Below, one piece after another: positions 24,702 to 33,669 of a DNA stretch of 39,584 nt (within the stretch, counting starts at the first letter, position 1; each line of letters opens with the position of its first letter). The stretch comes from Jatrophihabitans sp. (GTDB lineage Bacteria; Actinomycetota; Actinomycetes; Mycobacteriales; Jatrophihabitantaceae): assembly GCA_025927835.1 (NCBI GenBank), contig JAICKR010000009.1:1-39584 (forward strand), read 5' to 3'. Below the pieces are notes generated by a model that was not told the DNA's origin, did no database searches, and saw nothing but the letters and a program-made list of their open reading frames with translations. The translations under genes were made by a program, and so were the position numbers.

Positions 24702-27700
24702 TCAGCTGCCGAGCTTGCCGTTCCCGGTCGCGGCGAAGTAGTTCACCGTCGCTGCCGTCGACGCGGTGTAGGCGTGTCCCGGGCTCAGGAAGAGCAGGAA
24801 GTAGCTCGACGAGCACGTCGCGACACCGCTCGCGTTCGTGAGCGCCGCGCACGTGGCCCGGAACGTGCCGTTGAACGCCACCAGCACGCTCACCTTGATG
24901 CCGGCCACGGGCAGGTTGTTCGCCGTGTTCGTCACCGTGGTGGTGAACGTGTACTTGTGCAGGTGGTTCGCGTCGGCGGTCGTGTTCGTGTGCGTGTCGA
25001 TGGCGAGCGTCGCCTTCGTGACCGTGAACGGCCCGTTGGCATAGACGACCCGGTAGTTGCTCGCGCCGGTGCCCGCCAGCGACAGCCCGCTGCACGTCTT
25101 CGCGTCGATCGTGTACGTGTTGGCCGCCAGCGACGCGCTGATCGCGACGTTGCCGGTCAGCTTCGTGCAGCTCAATGTCCCGGCGAACGACAACCCGCTG
25201 GGCAGCGTCGCCTGCGGCGTGAACGTCGGCGTGCCGCCGTAGGCCGCGGTGCCGGTCGCGGTCACGGTGACCGGCTTCGGCGTCACGGTGAAGGGACCGT
25301 TGGCGTACAGGATCTGGTAGCCGAAGGCCTGCGTCCCGGTCAGGGTCAGCCCGCTGCACGTCGACGTGTCGACGATGTAGGAACCGACCGGCAGGTTGGC
25401 GTCGATCGGGCTCGGGCCATTCACCTGCGTGCACGTCAGCGTCCCCGTGACGCTCACGTTCGGCGGCGGGGTCGAGATCGGCGTGAAGGTGGGGGTGCCC
25501 TGGTACACCTGGGTGCCCGTCGCCTGCACCTGCAGGTCGGCCTTCGACACGGTGAACGAGCCGCCGCCGAGGACGAGGTGGTAGCTGCTCGCGTTCGGCC
25601 CGGTCACGACGATGCCACCGCAGGTGAGCGGGTCGATCGTGTAGCTGCCCGGCGCCAGCGACGGCTTGATCAGCACGTTGCCCGCGAGGTAGGTGCAGCT
25701 CATCGTCCCCGACAGCGTCACGCCGGCCGGCAGGCTCACCGACGCCACGAACGACGGCGCGCCGCCGAACGTCTGGCTGCCCGAGGCCGTGACGGTGAGG
25801 ACGCCCACCTTCACCTGGAACGTACGCTGCGCCTGCGGCGCCGGCAGGAAGTTGGCGTTGCCGGGCTGGTTCGCGTTCACCGTGCACGCGCCGGCCGCCA
25901 CGATGTGGATCGTGTTCCCGGAGATCGTGCACACCGACGGCGGACCTGCCGAGTAGGTGACGGGCAGGCCGGACGAGGCGGTCGCGGAGATGTTGAAGTC
26001 GGGCGCGCCGAAGGTCTGGTCGCCGATGATCGGGAACGTGATCGTCTGCGGCACCCGGTAGTGCGCGAACAACGTCGTGGTCGTCGGGCCGGGAGCGAGC
26101 AGCGCGGACAGGTCCGTCGACGTGGTCACCTGGGTGCCGCCGGAGGCCGCCGTGTACCAGCCGAGGAAGATTCCGCCGGTCGGCGGGTTCACGATCGGGA
26201 ACGTGGCGCCGGAAGCCAGCGCGGTCGACGCGTACACGTGCACGGGTGCCGGGTTCGGGTCCGGGCCGCCGTTCGTGTCGAAGACCAGCTTGTAGTTGTG
26301 GTGGGACACCGTGACGATGCCGGCCCCGCCGTCGCCGCCGCCCTGGATCGTGCCGCCGCTGCTGAGGAAGATCACGCCGTCGTTCTGCAGCGTCCCGGCG
26401 GTGGCCCCCGCGGTGATCGTGCCCTTGTCGAGGATCGAGCCGGTGCTCGTGTTCGTCGCGGTAGCGCCGGCCGGAATGCGCAGCGTCGCGCCGGACGGAA
26501 TGGTCAGGCCGCCACCGTTGCTCAGCGTGCCGAAGGCGCCACCGGCGCCGCCGGCACCCACGGCACTGGCGCCGCCACCGCCGTCCGCGGCGCTGACCGC
26601 GCCCGGCGAAGCGGTGATCAGCGCGCCCCCCGAGCCGTTACTGCCGCCGCCGATGCCGGCGCCGCTGGAGCCGCCGGCCGCGACGAGCGCGCCACCCGTG
26701 ACGCTGACCGTGCCGCCGCTGCCGCTGCTGTCGCCGCCACCGACGCCGGCCGCGTTGGCGCCGCCGGTGGCCTGCACCGCTCCGCCCGTGACGGACAGGG
26801 AGCCGCCGTTGCTGATTCCGCCGCCGCCGATACCGGACCCGCCGAATCCGCCCTGCGCCACAAGGACCGTCGGCGCGGTCGTCGGATCGGGATCGCCGGA
26901 CACGGTGACGTTGCCGCCGGGTCCGAGATCACCGCCGCCGACACCAGCCCCTTCATGCCCGCCGGTGGCGGTCGTGAGGCCGCCCGAGAAGGTCTCGTTG
27001 CCGCCACCGCCACCGTCGCCGCCGCCGATACCGGACCCGCCGTCGCCGCCGGTAGCCGTCACGTGGCCACCACTCACCGACGTCGTACCGCCGATCCCGG
27101 CCGAGCCGCCGCCGATTCCGGCGCCGGAGGCGCCGCCGGTGGCGGTGATCGAGCCACCCGAGTAATCCTGCGTGCCGCCGGCACCACCCGGCGTCGAGCC
27201 GTTGTTGCCCCCGCCGCCGATACCTGCCGCGTTCGAACCGCCGTGGGCGGTGACCGAGCCGCTGATCACAGAGATCGACGCGGCGTCCTCGGTCTGGTTG
27301 CCGCCGATGCCGGCACCGTTGTCACCGCCGGTGGCATCGAGCGAGCCGAGGCCGGTGGTGTCCTCGACCGTCAGCGACGCTGCGCCCGCGACGCGAATGC
27401 CGGCGAGGTTGGCGTTCACGTTGTTGATGGTGAGCGTCTGGCCGTGCAGGTCCAACGTCTTCGCCAACGTCTGCGAAACATCCGGGTGCGTGCCGTCGCC
27501 GATCGTGACGTTCGCGCCGAGCACGACCGTGTCGTTCGTGCCGTCGGCGAGCGCGGTCTTCAACTGCGCCGCCGTCGTGACGGTCGTCGACACCGCCCCG
27601 GCCGACGGTGCGGCGATGAAGGCGAGCCCGGCGCAGAGCGCGAGCGCCCCGGTCGCGGAGATCCACCGCATGGTGTTGTGGCGAGCGTCGTCACGCGCAA

Positions 27701-27719
27701 CAAGACGATGCTTCGACAT
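24702..27719 (-). CDS. Large secreted adhesin-like protein with Gly-rich, InlB-type and Ig-like repeats
   Basis: 1005 residues. A signal peptide covers about 1-42 (hydrophobic core ALALCAGLAFIAAPSAGA, cleavage near AVS). Residues about 45-125 look like the start of a beta-helix. Residues 130-360 hold eight GAGIGGG-like repeats. A B-repeat of the InlB kind spans about 470-555 (LVFDTNGG ... FLGWYTAASGG). A further Ig-like module spans 557-637, and three MBG-like repeats of about 88 residues (640-903), each with a Cys pair, precede a C-terminal module. No LPXTG or membrane anchor is seen, so it is probably released or held non-covalently. Such parts occur in bacterial adhesins; the ligand is unknown. 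ATG 27719 follows GGGGGCAG. Confidence 0.85.
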   Translation of the reverse strand: MSKHRLVARDDARHNTMRWISATGALALCAGLAFIAAPSAGAVSTTVTTAAQLKTALADGTNDTVVLGANVTIGDGTHPDVSQTLAKTLDLHGQTLTINNVNANLAGIRVAGAASLTVEDTTGLGSLDATGGDNGAGIGGNQTEDAASISVISGSVTAHGGSNAAGIGGGGNNGSTPGGAGGTQDYSGGSITATGGASGAGIGGGSAGIGGTTSVSGGHVTATGGDGGSGIGGGDGGGGGNETFSGGLTTATGGHEGAGVGGGDLGPGGNVTVSGDPDPTTAPTVLVAQGGFGGSGIGGGGISNGGSLSVTGGAVQATGGANAAGVGGGDSSGSGGTVSVTGGALVAAGGSSGAGIGGGSNGSGGALITASPGAVSAADGGGGASAVGAGGAGGAFGTLSNGGGLTIPSGATLRIPAGATATNTSTGSILDKGTITAGATAGTLQNDGVIFLSSGGTIQGGGDGGAGIVTVSHHNYKLVFDTNGGPDPNPAPVHVYASTALASGATFPIVNPPTGGIFLGWYTAASGGTQVTTSTDLSALLAPGPTTTTLFAHYRVPQTITFPIIGDQTFGAPDFNISATASSGLPVTYSAGPPSVCTISGNTIHIVAAGACTVNANQPGNANFLPAPQAQRTFQVKVGVLTVTASGSQTFGGAPSFVASVSLPAGVTLSGTMSCTYLAGNVLIKPSLAPGSYTIDPLTCGGIVVTGPNASSYHLVLGGGSFTVSKADLQVQATGTQVYQGTPTFTPISTPPPNVSVTGTLTCTQVNGPSPIDANLPVGSYIVDTSTCSGLTLTGTQAFGYQILYANGPFTVTPKPVTVTATGTAAYGGTPTFTPQATLPSGLSFAGTLSCTKLTGNVAISASLAANTYTIDAKTCSGLSLAGTGASNYRVVYANGPFTVTKATLAIDTHTNTTADANHLHKYTFTTTVTNTANNLPVAGIKVSVLVAFNGTFRATCAALTNASGVATCSSSYFLLFLSPGHAYTASTAATVNYFAATGNGKLGS
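25011..25802 (-). repeat. Three Ig-like (MBG-type) repeats in the adhesin gene
   Basis: Encodes residues 640-903 as three units of about 88 residues. Each has T-A-x-G-x-Q/A-x-F/Y-x-G-x-P-x-F at its start, S/T-C-T in the middle, a second Cys about 20 residues later (PLTCGG, TSTCSG, AKTCSG) and a closing G-(P/S)-FTV. The two Cys per unit suggest one disulfide each, fitting an exported protein. Confidence 0.8.
26640..27332 (-). repeat. Gly-rich GAGIGGG repeats in the adhesin gene
   Basis: Encodes residues about 130-360. The core A/S-G-I/V-G-G-G recurs near 136, 165, 200, 229, 258, 295, 324 and 354, a period of about 29-30 residues with one 37-residue gap. Between cores runs a T-A-T-G-G turn and a V-S-V-T/S-G-G strand. 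A right-handed beta-helix or a similar solenoid is likely. The repeat gives open frames on the other strand as well. Confidence 0.85.
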
Positions 27720-27935
27720 GTGCTGCCCCCTAGAGCCGGACGAATCCGTGCTGCACCAAATCGAGTCAGTGCACTCTAGGAATCCGACGAAGAACGCGCA
27801 ATTCGTGAATGGCACGCGACGGAATTGTCCGGGTGTAAATGGACGGTGAGTCCGAAACCGCTCGACTTGCCAACTTGGCGCACTTACCCGAATATCGGGC
27901 ATCGGATTTTTCCGGTTGCGCGTTTTGGGGGGTCC
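27720..27935. promoter_or_regulatory. Divergent promoter region between the two giant surface-protein genes
   Basis: The longest gap in the window (216 bp) and less GC-rich than its surroundings. Two short palindromes lie near the + gene: GCCAAcTTGGC (27869-27879) and CCCGAATATCGGG (27887-27899), 7 nt apart, which could be operators. Each gene has a G-rich stretch before its ATG (GGGGGCAG on the minus strand; GGGGGGT on the plus strand) acting as a ribosome binding site. No confident -10/-35 pair was found on either strand. Confidence 0.45.
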
Positions 27936-30900
27936 ATGAAGCGCAAAGCGCTGGTGTCGCTTGTCCTGATCAGCTCGCTCACCGCGTGGGGGCTCAGTTT
28001 CGCGAGCCCGGCATCGGCCAGTGACAGCAGCGGGACACCGCTGACGCCACCGTCCGCGTGCGCGTCTCCCCCGTCGAGCACCGACGCGACACCGGAGAAC
28101 CGCGATCGGTTCGTTCAGCTCTGGACGCCACGCGTCGAGGACAAGTCCTGGTTCAGCCACTTCGTCGGCCTGACGAGTGTGCCGGACGACATCAAGGCCG
28201 AGGGCTTCAACGACATGGACTCCGCGACGCAGGGTTGGCTTGTCGCCTGCCTCGTCGACAAGCTCGTCTCCGACTCGAGCACGTCGTCCAGCCAGACCGA
28301 CATCGCGAACTACCAACTCGCGCTGGACTCGGTGATCTTCGGCAAGAGCGCGCTCGACGAGCTCAAGCACAAGCTCAACGAGGTCCCGCCGACACCGCCG
28401 GGAAGCCCCGGCCCCGATCTGACCAAGGCCGCACTCAACGGCCTGGTCTCGCGGCTCTCCTCGCAGCCGGGCGTGACCTCGGCGTCGCTGCCGCACACCG
28501 ACACGACCCTTGCCGGGCCCACGCTTTCGAGCACGCCGGCGCCCAACCCGGCCGGCACGCAGGCCGGCGGGCGCATCGGTGCGGTGCCGACCCTCGCCCA
28601 CGCGAACGGCCCGCAGCCGCTCGCGCTCGCCAACAGCCTGCAATCGATCATCAACGCCCCGCTCATCCAGCTGGTGCTCACCGCACTCGCCGACCTCGAG
28701 CAACTGATCGCCAACATCCAGGCCAAGCTGTTCACGCTGCCGGTGCTGAACCTGCTGAGCACGCTGTTCTACAAGGTCTGCGCGGAGTCGGCGACGCAGC
28801 CGCTCGCGTGCAGCGTGTCGCTGCCGGTCGGCATCCCGGTGCCGGTCGACGTCAACGGTGACCACTTCCCCGACGTGCTGGCCGACCTCGCGCCGACCGT
28901 TCCGACGGGGCTCGACTTCGGCGTGCAGTTCAACGTGACGCGCCTCGGCGGCACGGGCCCGCTGCCCGCACACATCTTCTTCGTCTATGACATCCCCTTC
29001 GCGAACAAGCGCCTCGAGTTCGGCTACGACGGCCGCGCATCGTCACTCGCCAACGTCACGACGGCGCAGGTCACCGTGAAGAACGTCTTCCAGGCGCTCA
29101 CCGGCGACGTCAACGTGCAGGCGAAGATCAACAGCAACAAGCCGGGTGCGGTCGAGGCACTGACCTTCGCGATCAAGGACCTGGTCGGAGGCTCGGCGGG
29201 ACACCCGCCGACAGAAGCGAACCCGGTCGCGGGCGCGGTGCAGTTCAGCCCGATGCCGACCGCGCTCACCATGGGCGCGCACCTGATCCACAACATCTCG
29301 GACGAGGACATCTTCACCGTCGGGTCGAGCACCCCGTCCACAGTGAGCGCGGTGATCGACCAGGACACCACGACGACGTCACCGCAGAGCCATCGTGAAT
29401 TCACCGCGCTCGTCGACCAGCTGCCGACCTCGGTCAGCGTCGACGTGACGCACGACGGCAAGACGCAGAACATCAGCTACAACGCCAGCGCGCCGATCAA
29501 CCACGTGCAGGCCACCGACACGGCCGTCGGTGACATCAACCATCCCGGCTCGTACACGAGAAGCGTGTACGACGTGCAGGGCGTGCCGAGCTCGGTGAAC
29601 GTCACGCTGAGCGGCGCGCAGGACATCCTGTACTCGGCCAACGCTGTGATCCCGCAGGTCACGTTCTCGACGCAGACCTACCTGGAGTCCGTCCTGCAGC
29701 AGGAGATCACCGCGCAGGCACAAGGCGTGCCGGCCCAGATGCACGTCACGGACGTCACCGGCGATACGTCGACGATCACCTATGACGCTAGTTCGGTGCT
29801 CACCAGCGTCGCGCTGTCGATGTACGACCTGACAATGGACCAGACGAACCTGACCGCGACCGCGACCGGCATCCCGAAGCACATCCAGTTCTTCATGGTG
29901 AAGAGCACCGGTCTGTACGACCTCACAACCGACACCGGAATCTCGCTCATCACCGCGACGCTGACCCGCGGAGGCCCGCCCGGCACGGTGACGATCCTGC
30001 CGGACCCCGGCGTCGATCACGCCACGATCTACAAGCGCGGTACCGAGATCGGCGTCGACTTCCAGCTGTCCGGGTTCACGTCCGCGCACTTCCAGAACAC
30101 CGACGACAAGATGGTCGTCGGGCTCGGGCTGAACCCGGGCGGGCAGGCGTTCGACGCGATCGCCGACCTGGACAGCCCGAACGTGTACGCGACCGCGCAC
30201 ATCACCCAGCTGCCCTCGTCGATCTCGATCACCGACGACGCGAGCACGTCGACGTACACATACAGCGCATCGAGCCCGATCAACGCCGGAATCCCGGGCA
30301 CCCCGGACGTGGCGGCCAGCATCACGCTGCGCCCCGGCACCGACACCACGCTCGATCCCAGTGACGACAACCTGTCCGCCGGCATCACGAACATCCCGGC
30401 GACGATCGCGCTGCAACTCGATTCGGACCACTCGAAGATCGACTGGAACGCGTCCGACGACACCGGCAAGGTCGAGGTGTCCGCGCACCTCAGCGCGGCC
30501 ACGCTCGGCCTGGACCGCGGCATCGACGCAGGGCTGACGATCACCGACATCCCGGCGACGTGGAGCGCGACGTACGGCGACGGCAACGTCGACTTCAACG
30601 CGCCGACTCCCGGCATCGGCAGCATCGACGCATGGGTCACCAACCACGGCACGCCCGAGACGGATACCGGCGACTTCCTCGGCGCGTTCTTCGACGAGCC
30701 GAGCGGCGACCTCGATGCCGCGCTGCACATCAGCAACCTGCAGCGGGCGCACTTCGAGAAGATCACCGACGTGCACGGCGGCGGGTTCACCGCCGACCTG
30801 GACATGGGCAACCACAGCAACTTCGACTTCTTCGCGACGGTCAATCTCGGTTCGCCGACCGTCACGACGAAGCTCACCGCCACGGGCAGCCTTGACCCGC

Positions 30901-32489
30901 TGCCGGCGTCGATCCACCTCCAGAGCGACGGCGGGCGGATCCGCTACACCGGCGACACCAACCCGACGCTGACCCTGTCGGTCGGCGCGGGTGACCCGGC
31001 TGCACTCGCCGGCATCGGCCCGCTCGCGATGCCGGTCCAGGGCGTGATCCTTCGGGACGGTGGCAGCAGCTCCGCACCGGCGGTCGCCGCCACGTTGAAG
31101 CTGACCGGACTGCCCGACTCGCTCGACCTCAACACGCCGGCCGGCACCTACACCGTGGGCAACTTCGCCCCGACCACGCCGGTCATCACGGTCGACGCCG
31201 TCCTGAACACCATCGCGGCGCAACCGCTAAGCATCGCGTTGAGCCAGGACACGAGCAACCCGAGCGGCCCCAACACCCCGATCTCGTTCGTGTTCGGTCC
31301 GTTCGTCTCCTCGACCGACGGCGACGGCACGCACCACATGGGCGTCAACTACACCGCGAGCCGGGACATGAACGCGTTCGACGCAGAGGTCACCTACGGC
31401 CACAGCGACGACGCGATGCTGCACATCAGCAACATCCCGGGCGGGGCCGCGCCGTCGATCAGTGTCAACACCGCGTTCGGCGACACCGACACGGTCGACG
31501 TCGACATGACGCGCGGCATCGCACAGATCACGGCGTCCTACCGGCACGTCGGCGACACGACGTTCGGCGGCTCCGTCGATCTGACGAACGTGCCGAGTTC
31601 GGTGCACCTGAAGTTGGGCAGCCAGACGAACAGCACGACGGACTCCGACGGCACCAAGGGCGCGACCGCCCCTGAGTTCACGTTCACCGCCAGTGCGCCG
31701 CACATGAACATCGACGCGTTCGCGAACGCGAGCATCGTCAACGCCAGCGCGGCCGTCACGTTGAAGATCGAGGACATGGGCTCGACGATCACCGGTGACC
31801 TCCAGGGCACGACGTTGAACATCACATCGACGCCCAACACCGGGCTGTTCATGATCGACGCCACGGCGAAGGTGCACATCGACGTCGACCTCGGCTTCAG
31901 CTTCGGGCCGTTCGTCAACACCGGCACGCTCGGCATCGATATCGACGTCCGGGACATCACCGTCAAGTTCACGGACTTCAGCTCGATCGGGCTGGCGCTC
32001 GGCGTCACCACGGGATTGACGGGTCACTTCGCCACGTTCACCTTCGGGCTCGACCTGAACATCACGCTGAGCATCCTCGACAACCTGGACTTCGACTTCT
32101 CGTTGCCGATCATCGGCGACGAGAGCTTCAACCTGGTGTCGCTGCACGACCCGAGCGACGACAGCAGGCCGTTGGTCATTCCGTTCGACGACGTGGTCCC
32201 GAGCTGGCACATCCAGACGAACACGTTCGACACCATCTTCAGCCTGCCGGTGTTCGAGATCCCGTTCATCATCGAGTGCCACGTGGGCGTCAAGACCCGG
32301 CCGGGCCCCGGCCACGACGTGGGATCACCGTTCACGCTGACCGGGCCGCCGCCGTCGGACGGGAACGACCCGCCGGCCTACCTGATCACGCCGGGCGTGT
32401 TCGGCCTCTCCGGCTTCATCATGGACATAATCGGCTTCTTCGAGTCGCCTTACGGCAACGACATCGAGCCGGACATCGGCTGCAGCTGA
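27936..32489 (+). CDS. Giant secreted protein made of a degenerate beta repeat, function unknown
   Basis: 1517 residues. Signal peptide 1-29 (MKRK then a hydrophobic core, ASPASAS|D). Residues 30-200 form a helical, Ser/Pro-rich region. Residues 235-275 are hydrophobic and amphipathic. Residues 300-330 contain DVNGDHFPDVLADL, a calcium-type DxNxDxxxD loop. From about 436 to 1280 a degenerate unit of 48-70 residues recurs, centred on (L/I/V)P(S/A)(S/T)(I/V) and, about 20-25 residues later, Y-x-A-S. The end (1300-1517) is beta-rich with alternate polar and hydrophobic residues, and has two Cys. No anchor motif or named domain is recognised. It is divergent from the adhesin gene and converges on a lipoprotein gene with a 3-bp gap, so a role at the cell surface is likely. 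Confidence 0.8.
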   Translation: MKRKALVSLVLISSLTAWGLSFASPASASDSSGTPLTPPSACASPPSSTDATPENRDRFVQLWTPRVEDKSWFSHFVGLTSVPDDIKAEGFNDMDSATQGWLVACLVDKLVSDSSTSSSQTDIANYQLALDSVIFGKSALDELKHKLNEVPPTPPGSPGPDLTKAALNGLVSRLSSQPGVTSASLPHTDTTLAGPTLSSTPAPNPAGTQAGGRIGAVPTLAHANGPQPLALANSLQSIINAPLIQLVLTALADLEQLIANIQAKLFTLPVLNLLSTLFYKVCAESATQPLACSVSLPVGIPVPVDVNGDHFPDVLADLAPTVPTGLDFGVQFNVTRLGGTGPLPAHIFFVYDIPFANKRLEFGYDGRASSLANVTTAQVTVKNVFQALTGDVNVQAKINSNKPGAVEALTFAIKDLVGGSAGHPPTEANPVAGAVQFSPMPTALTMGAHLIHNISDEDIFTVGSSTPSTVSAVIDQDTTTTSPQSHREFTALVDQLPTSVSVDVTHDGKTQNISYNASAPINHVQATDTAVGDINHPGSYTRSVYDVQGVPSSVNVTLSGAQDILYSANAVIPQVTFSTQTYLESVLQQEITAQAQGVPAQMHVTDVTGDTSTITYDASSVLTSVALSMYDLTMDQTNLTATATGIPKHIQFFMVKSTGLYDLTTDTGISLITATLTRGGPPGTVTILPDPGVDHATIYKRGTEIGVDFQLSGFTSAHFQNTDDKMVVGLGLNPGGQAFDAIADLDSPNVYATAHITQLPSSISITDDASTSTYTYSASSPINAGIPGTPDVAASITLRPGTDTTLDPSDDNLSAGITNIPATIALQLDSDHSKIDWNASDDTGKVEVSAHLSAATLGLDRGIDAGLTITDIPATWSATYGDGNVDFNAPTPGIGSIDAWVTNHGTPETDTGDFLGAFFDEPSGDLDAALHISNLQRAHFEKITDVHGGGFTADLDMGNHSNFDFFATVNLGSPTVTTKLTATGSLDPLPASIHLQSDGGRIRYTGDTNPTLTLSVGAGDPAALAGIGPLAMPVQGVILRDGGSSSAPAVAATLKLTGLPDSLDLNTPAGTYTVGNFAPTTPVITVDAVLNTIAAQPLSIALSQDTSNPSGPNTPISFVFGPFVSSTDGDGTHHMGVNYTASRDMNAFDAEVTYGHSDDAMLHISNIPGGAAPSISVNTAFGDTDTVDVDMTRGIAQITASYRHVGDTTFGGSVDLTNVPSSVHLKLGSQTNSTTDSDGTKGATAPEFTFTASAPHMNIDAFANASIVNASAAVTLKIEDMGSTITGDLQGTTLNITSTPNTGLFMIDATAKVHIDVDLGFSFGPFVNTGTLGIDIDVRDITVKFTDFSSIGLALGVTTGLTGHFATFTFGLDLNITLSILDNLDFDFSLPIIGDESFNLVSLHDPSDDSRPLVIPFDDVVPSWHIQTNTFDTIFSLPVFEIPFIIECHVGVKTRPGPGHDVGSPFTLTGPPPSDGNDPPAYLITPGVFGLSGFIMDIIGFFESPYGNDIEPDIGCS
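29403..31760 (+). repeat. Array of degenerate LPSSI-type beta repeats in the giant protein
   Basis: Encodes residues about 490-1275. The anchor (L/I/V)P(S/A/T)(S/T)(I/V/L) is seen at residues 496, 550, 759, 820, 872, 989, 1059 and 1219, and weaker forms at 598 (VPAQM) and 646 (IPKHI). Units at about 712 (FTSAHF) and 935 (LQRAHF) have lost the motif but keep the spacing. The nucleotide sequences are not alike, so the repeats are old or strongly diverged. Confidence 0.7.
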
Positions 32490-32492
32490 GCG

Positions 32493-33614
32493 CTACCAGA
32501 CGGAGACCTCGGCGAGCAGGCTCTCGTCCAGTCCGCCCGGTGACCGCACCCGCACGTAGCGGGCCTGCGGCTCCCCGGGCGGGCTGAGGGCGATGGTCGG
32601 GCCCGTCGCGGTGGCGACCCGCGTCCAGGTGTGGCTGTCCGCCGAGATCTCGATGACCACCGTGCCGGCGACGCCGCGCACCACGATGAGCGAGACGCGG
32701 CGCGCCTGACCGACCAGATCGACGAGCACCCCGGTGACGACCTTGCCGTTGCCGGCGACGAGGTGGGACGGCGACTCGAGATCACCGTCGGTGGCGACGC
32801 ACACGGTCTGCCGGAACCGCTCCAGCGGCGGTGCCGCGCCGGTGAGCGCGTAGCAGGGCCGCTGCCGCGACGGCGGGGTCCCGGCCGTCGGCCGCAGCGC
32901 CCGGCGCGAGGACAGGTAGACCGCGTGCACGCCGTGCCCGAGATCGCTGCGCGCAGTCACCGCAGCCTGGGCGGCGTGGTCCTCGAGAACGCGAGCATCG
33001 ACCTGCGTGTGGGTGCCGGCCGCGGACTGCGTCCAGAGCGAGGCGCCGCGTGCGCTGTCGAGCAGTTGCGCGGAGTAGTCGGTATCGGCACCGCGCAGCG
33101 CACGCCACGACATGCGGAAGCGGGGCGGTCCGGACGTCGTCGGGGCGACCTGCAGGCCCGCGTCCCACAGCCGCGCGGCGGGAAGCCGCACGGTGTTCTG
33201 CTGCACCTTGAACCGCAGCGTCGTGCTGGCGGCGGCGTGGGCGCCCTTCGGGTCGGCGAACACGACGTCGATCGTGTCGGCGTTGCCGGCGATGCCCTGC
33301 GTGTCGGAGCCCTTGATGCGGAACCGGAAGGTGCCGTTGCCATCGGTGGTCGCCGTGAAGCCCTTGCGGCAGATGGCCGGCGCGGCGGGGAACAGGCAGA
33401 CGCCGCCGAGCGTGCCCAGCGTGAGCGCGGAGCCGACGAGGAACTCGCCGAAGTCGGCCTCCTTGTACAGGTGCACCTGCACCTTGCTCAGCGGGGCACC
33501 GGTCGCGCTGAGCGCGCGTCCGGTGATCACCACCGCCGCCCCCGGCTTCACATGACTGACGTCGCAGCCGGCCGCGACGAGCATGGCGACCAGGACGAGT
33601 GCCCACCTCCGCAT
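32493..33614 (-). CDS. Lipoprotein with carboxypeptidase-regulatory-like and F5/8-like domains
   Basis: A 373-residue exported protein. MRRWALVLVAMLVAAGCD has a clear lipobox (LVAAGC), so it is probably lipid-anchored. Residues 30-145 resemble a carboxypeptidase-regulatory/transthyretin-like fold (VVITGRALSATGAPLSKVQVHLY ... TATTDGNGTFRFRIKG) with an inserted Cys pair. A middle region of unknown type follows. The last ~100 residues resemble a discoidin/F5/8 type C fold (VIEISADSHTWTRVATATG ... ARYVRVRSPGG), which binds sugars or membranes. The closing convergent gap to the giant protein is 3 bp. ATG 33614 is supported by TATCCT 6 nt upstream. Confidence 0.8.
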   Translation of the reverse strand: MRRWALVLVAMLVAAGCDVSHVKPGAAVVITGRALSATGAPLSKVQVHLYKEADFGEFLVGSALTLGTLGGVCLFPAAPAICRKGFTATTDGNGTFRFRIKGSDTQGIAGNADTIDVVFADPKGAHAAASTTLRFKVQQNTVRLPAARLWDAGLQVAPTTSGPPRFRMSWRALRGADTDYSAQLLDSARGASLWTQSAAGTHTQVDARVLEDHAAQAAVTARSDLGHGVHAVYLSSRRALRPTAGTPPSRQRPCYALTGAAPPLERFRQTVCVATDGDLESPSHLVAGNGKVVTGVLVDLVGQARRVSLIVVRGVAGTVVIEISADSHTWTRVATATGPTIALSPPGEPQARYVRVRSPGGLDESLLAEVSVW

Positions 33615-33620
33615 GCGAGA

Positions 33621-33626
33621 AGGATA
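33621..33626 (-). promoter_or_regulatory. Putative -10 element for the leaderless lipoprotein gene
   Basis: TATCCT with 6 nt to ATG 33614, close to the TATAAT consensus. The divergent amidase start is 56 bp away. Confidence 0.6.
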
Positions 33627-33656
33627 GGTGCGCAGCACTCTTGCGACGGTGAGCGT

Positions 33657-33662
33657 TACGGT
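33657..33662 (+). promoter_or_regulatory. Putative -10 element for the leaderless amidase gene
   Basis: TACGGT lies 7 nt before ATG 33670. Confidence 0.5.
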
Positions 33663-33669
33663 TCAGGCG

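Noticed and set aside
26296-27165. A Pro-rich plus-strand open frame of 289 residues
   Set aside because: Its PPP runs are the reverse reading of GGG codons of the adhesin repeats.
26640-27332. A CRISPR array, because of regular period near 90 bp
   Set aside because: The period is set by protein repeats in an open frame; no constant direct repeats with unique spacers exist.
24774-27779. A 1001-residue open frame on the plus strand opposite the adhesin gene
   Set aside because: It is rich in Arg, Ala and Gly, has no signal or motif, and is the antisense shadow of the Gly-rich repeats, which leave few stops.
29379-31223. A 614-residue minus-strand frame opposite the giant secreted protein
   Set aside because: Composition is that of a shadow (Arg/Val/Asp-rich) with no motif; the plus strand has a signal peptide and repeated units.
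32400-32489. A cell-wall sorting signal at the end of the giant secreted protein
   Set aside because: No LPXTG-like motif followed by a hydrophobic stretch and a basic tail was found; the adhesin also lacks one.
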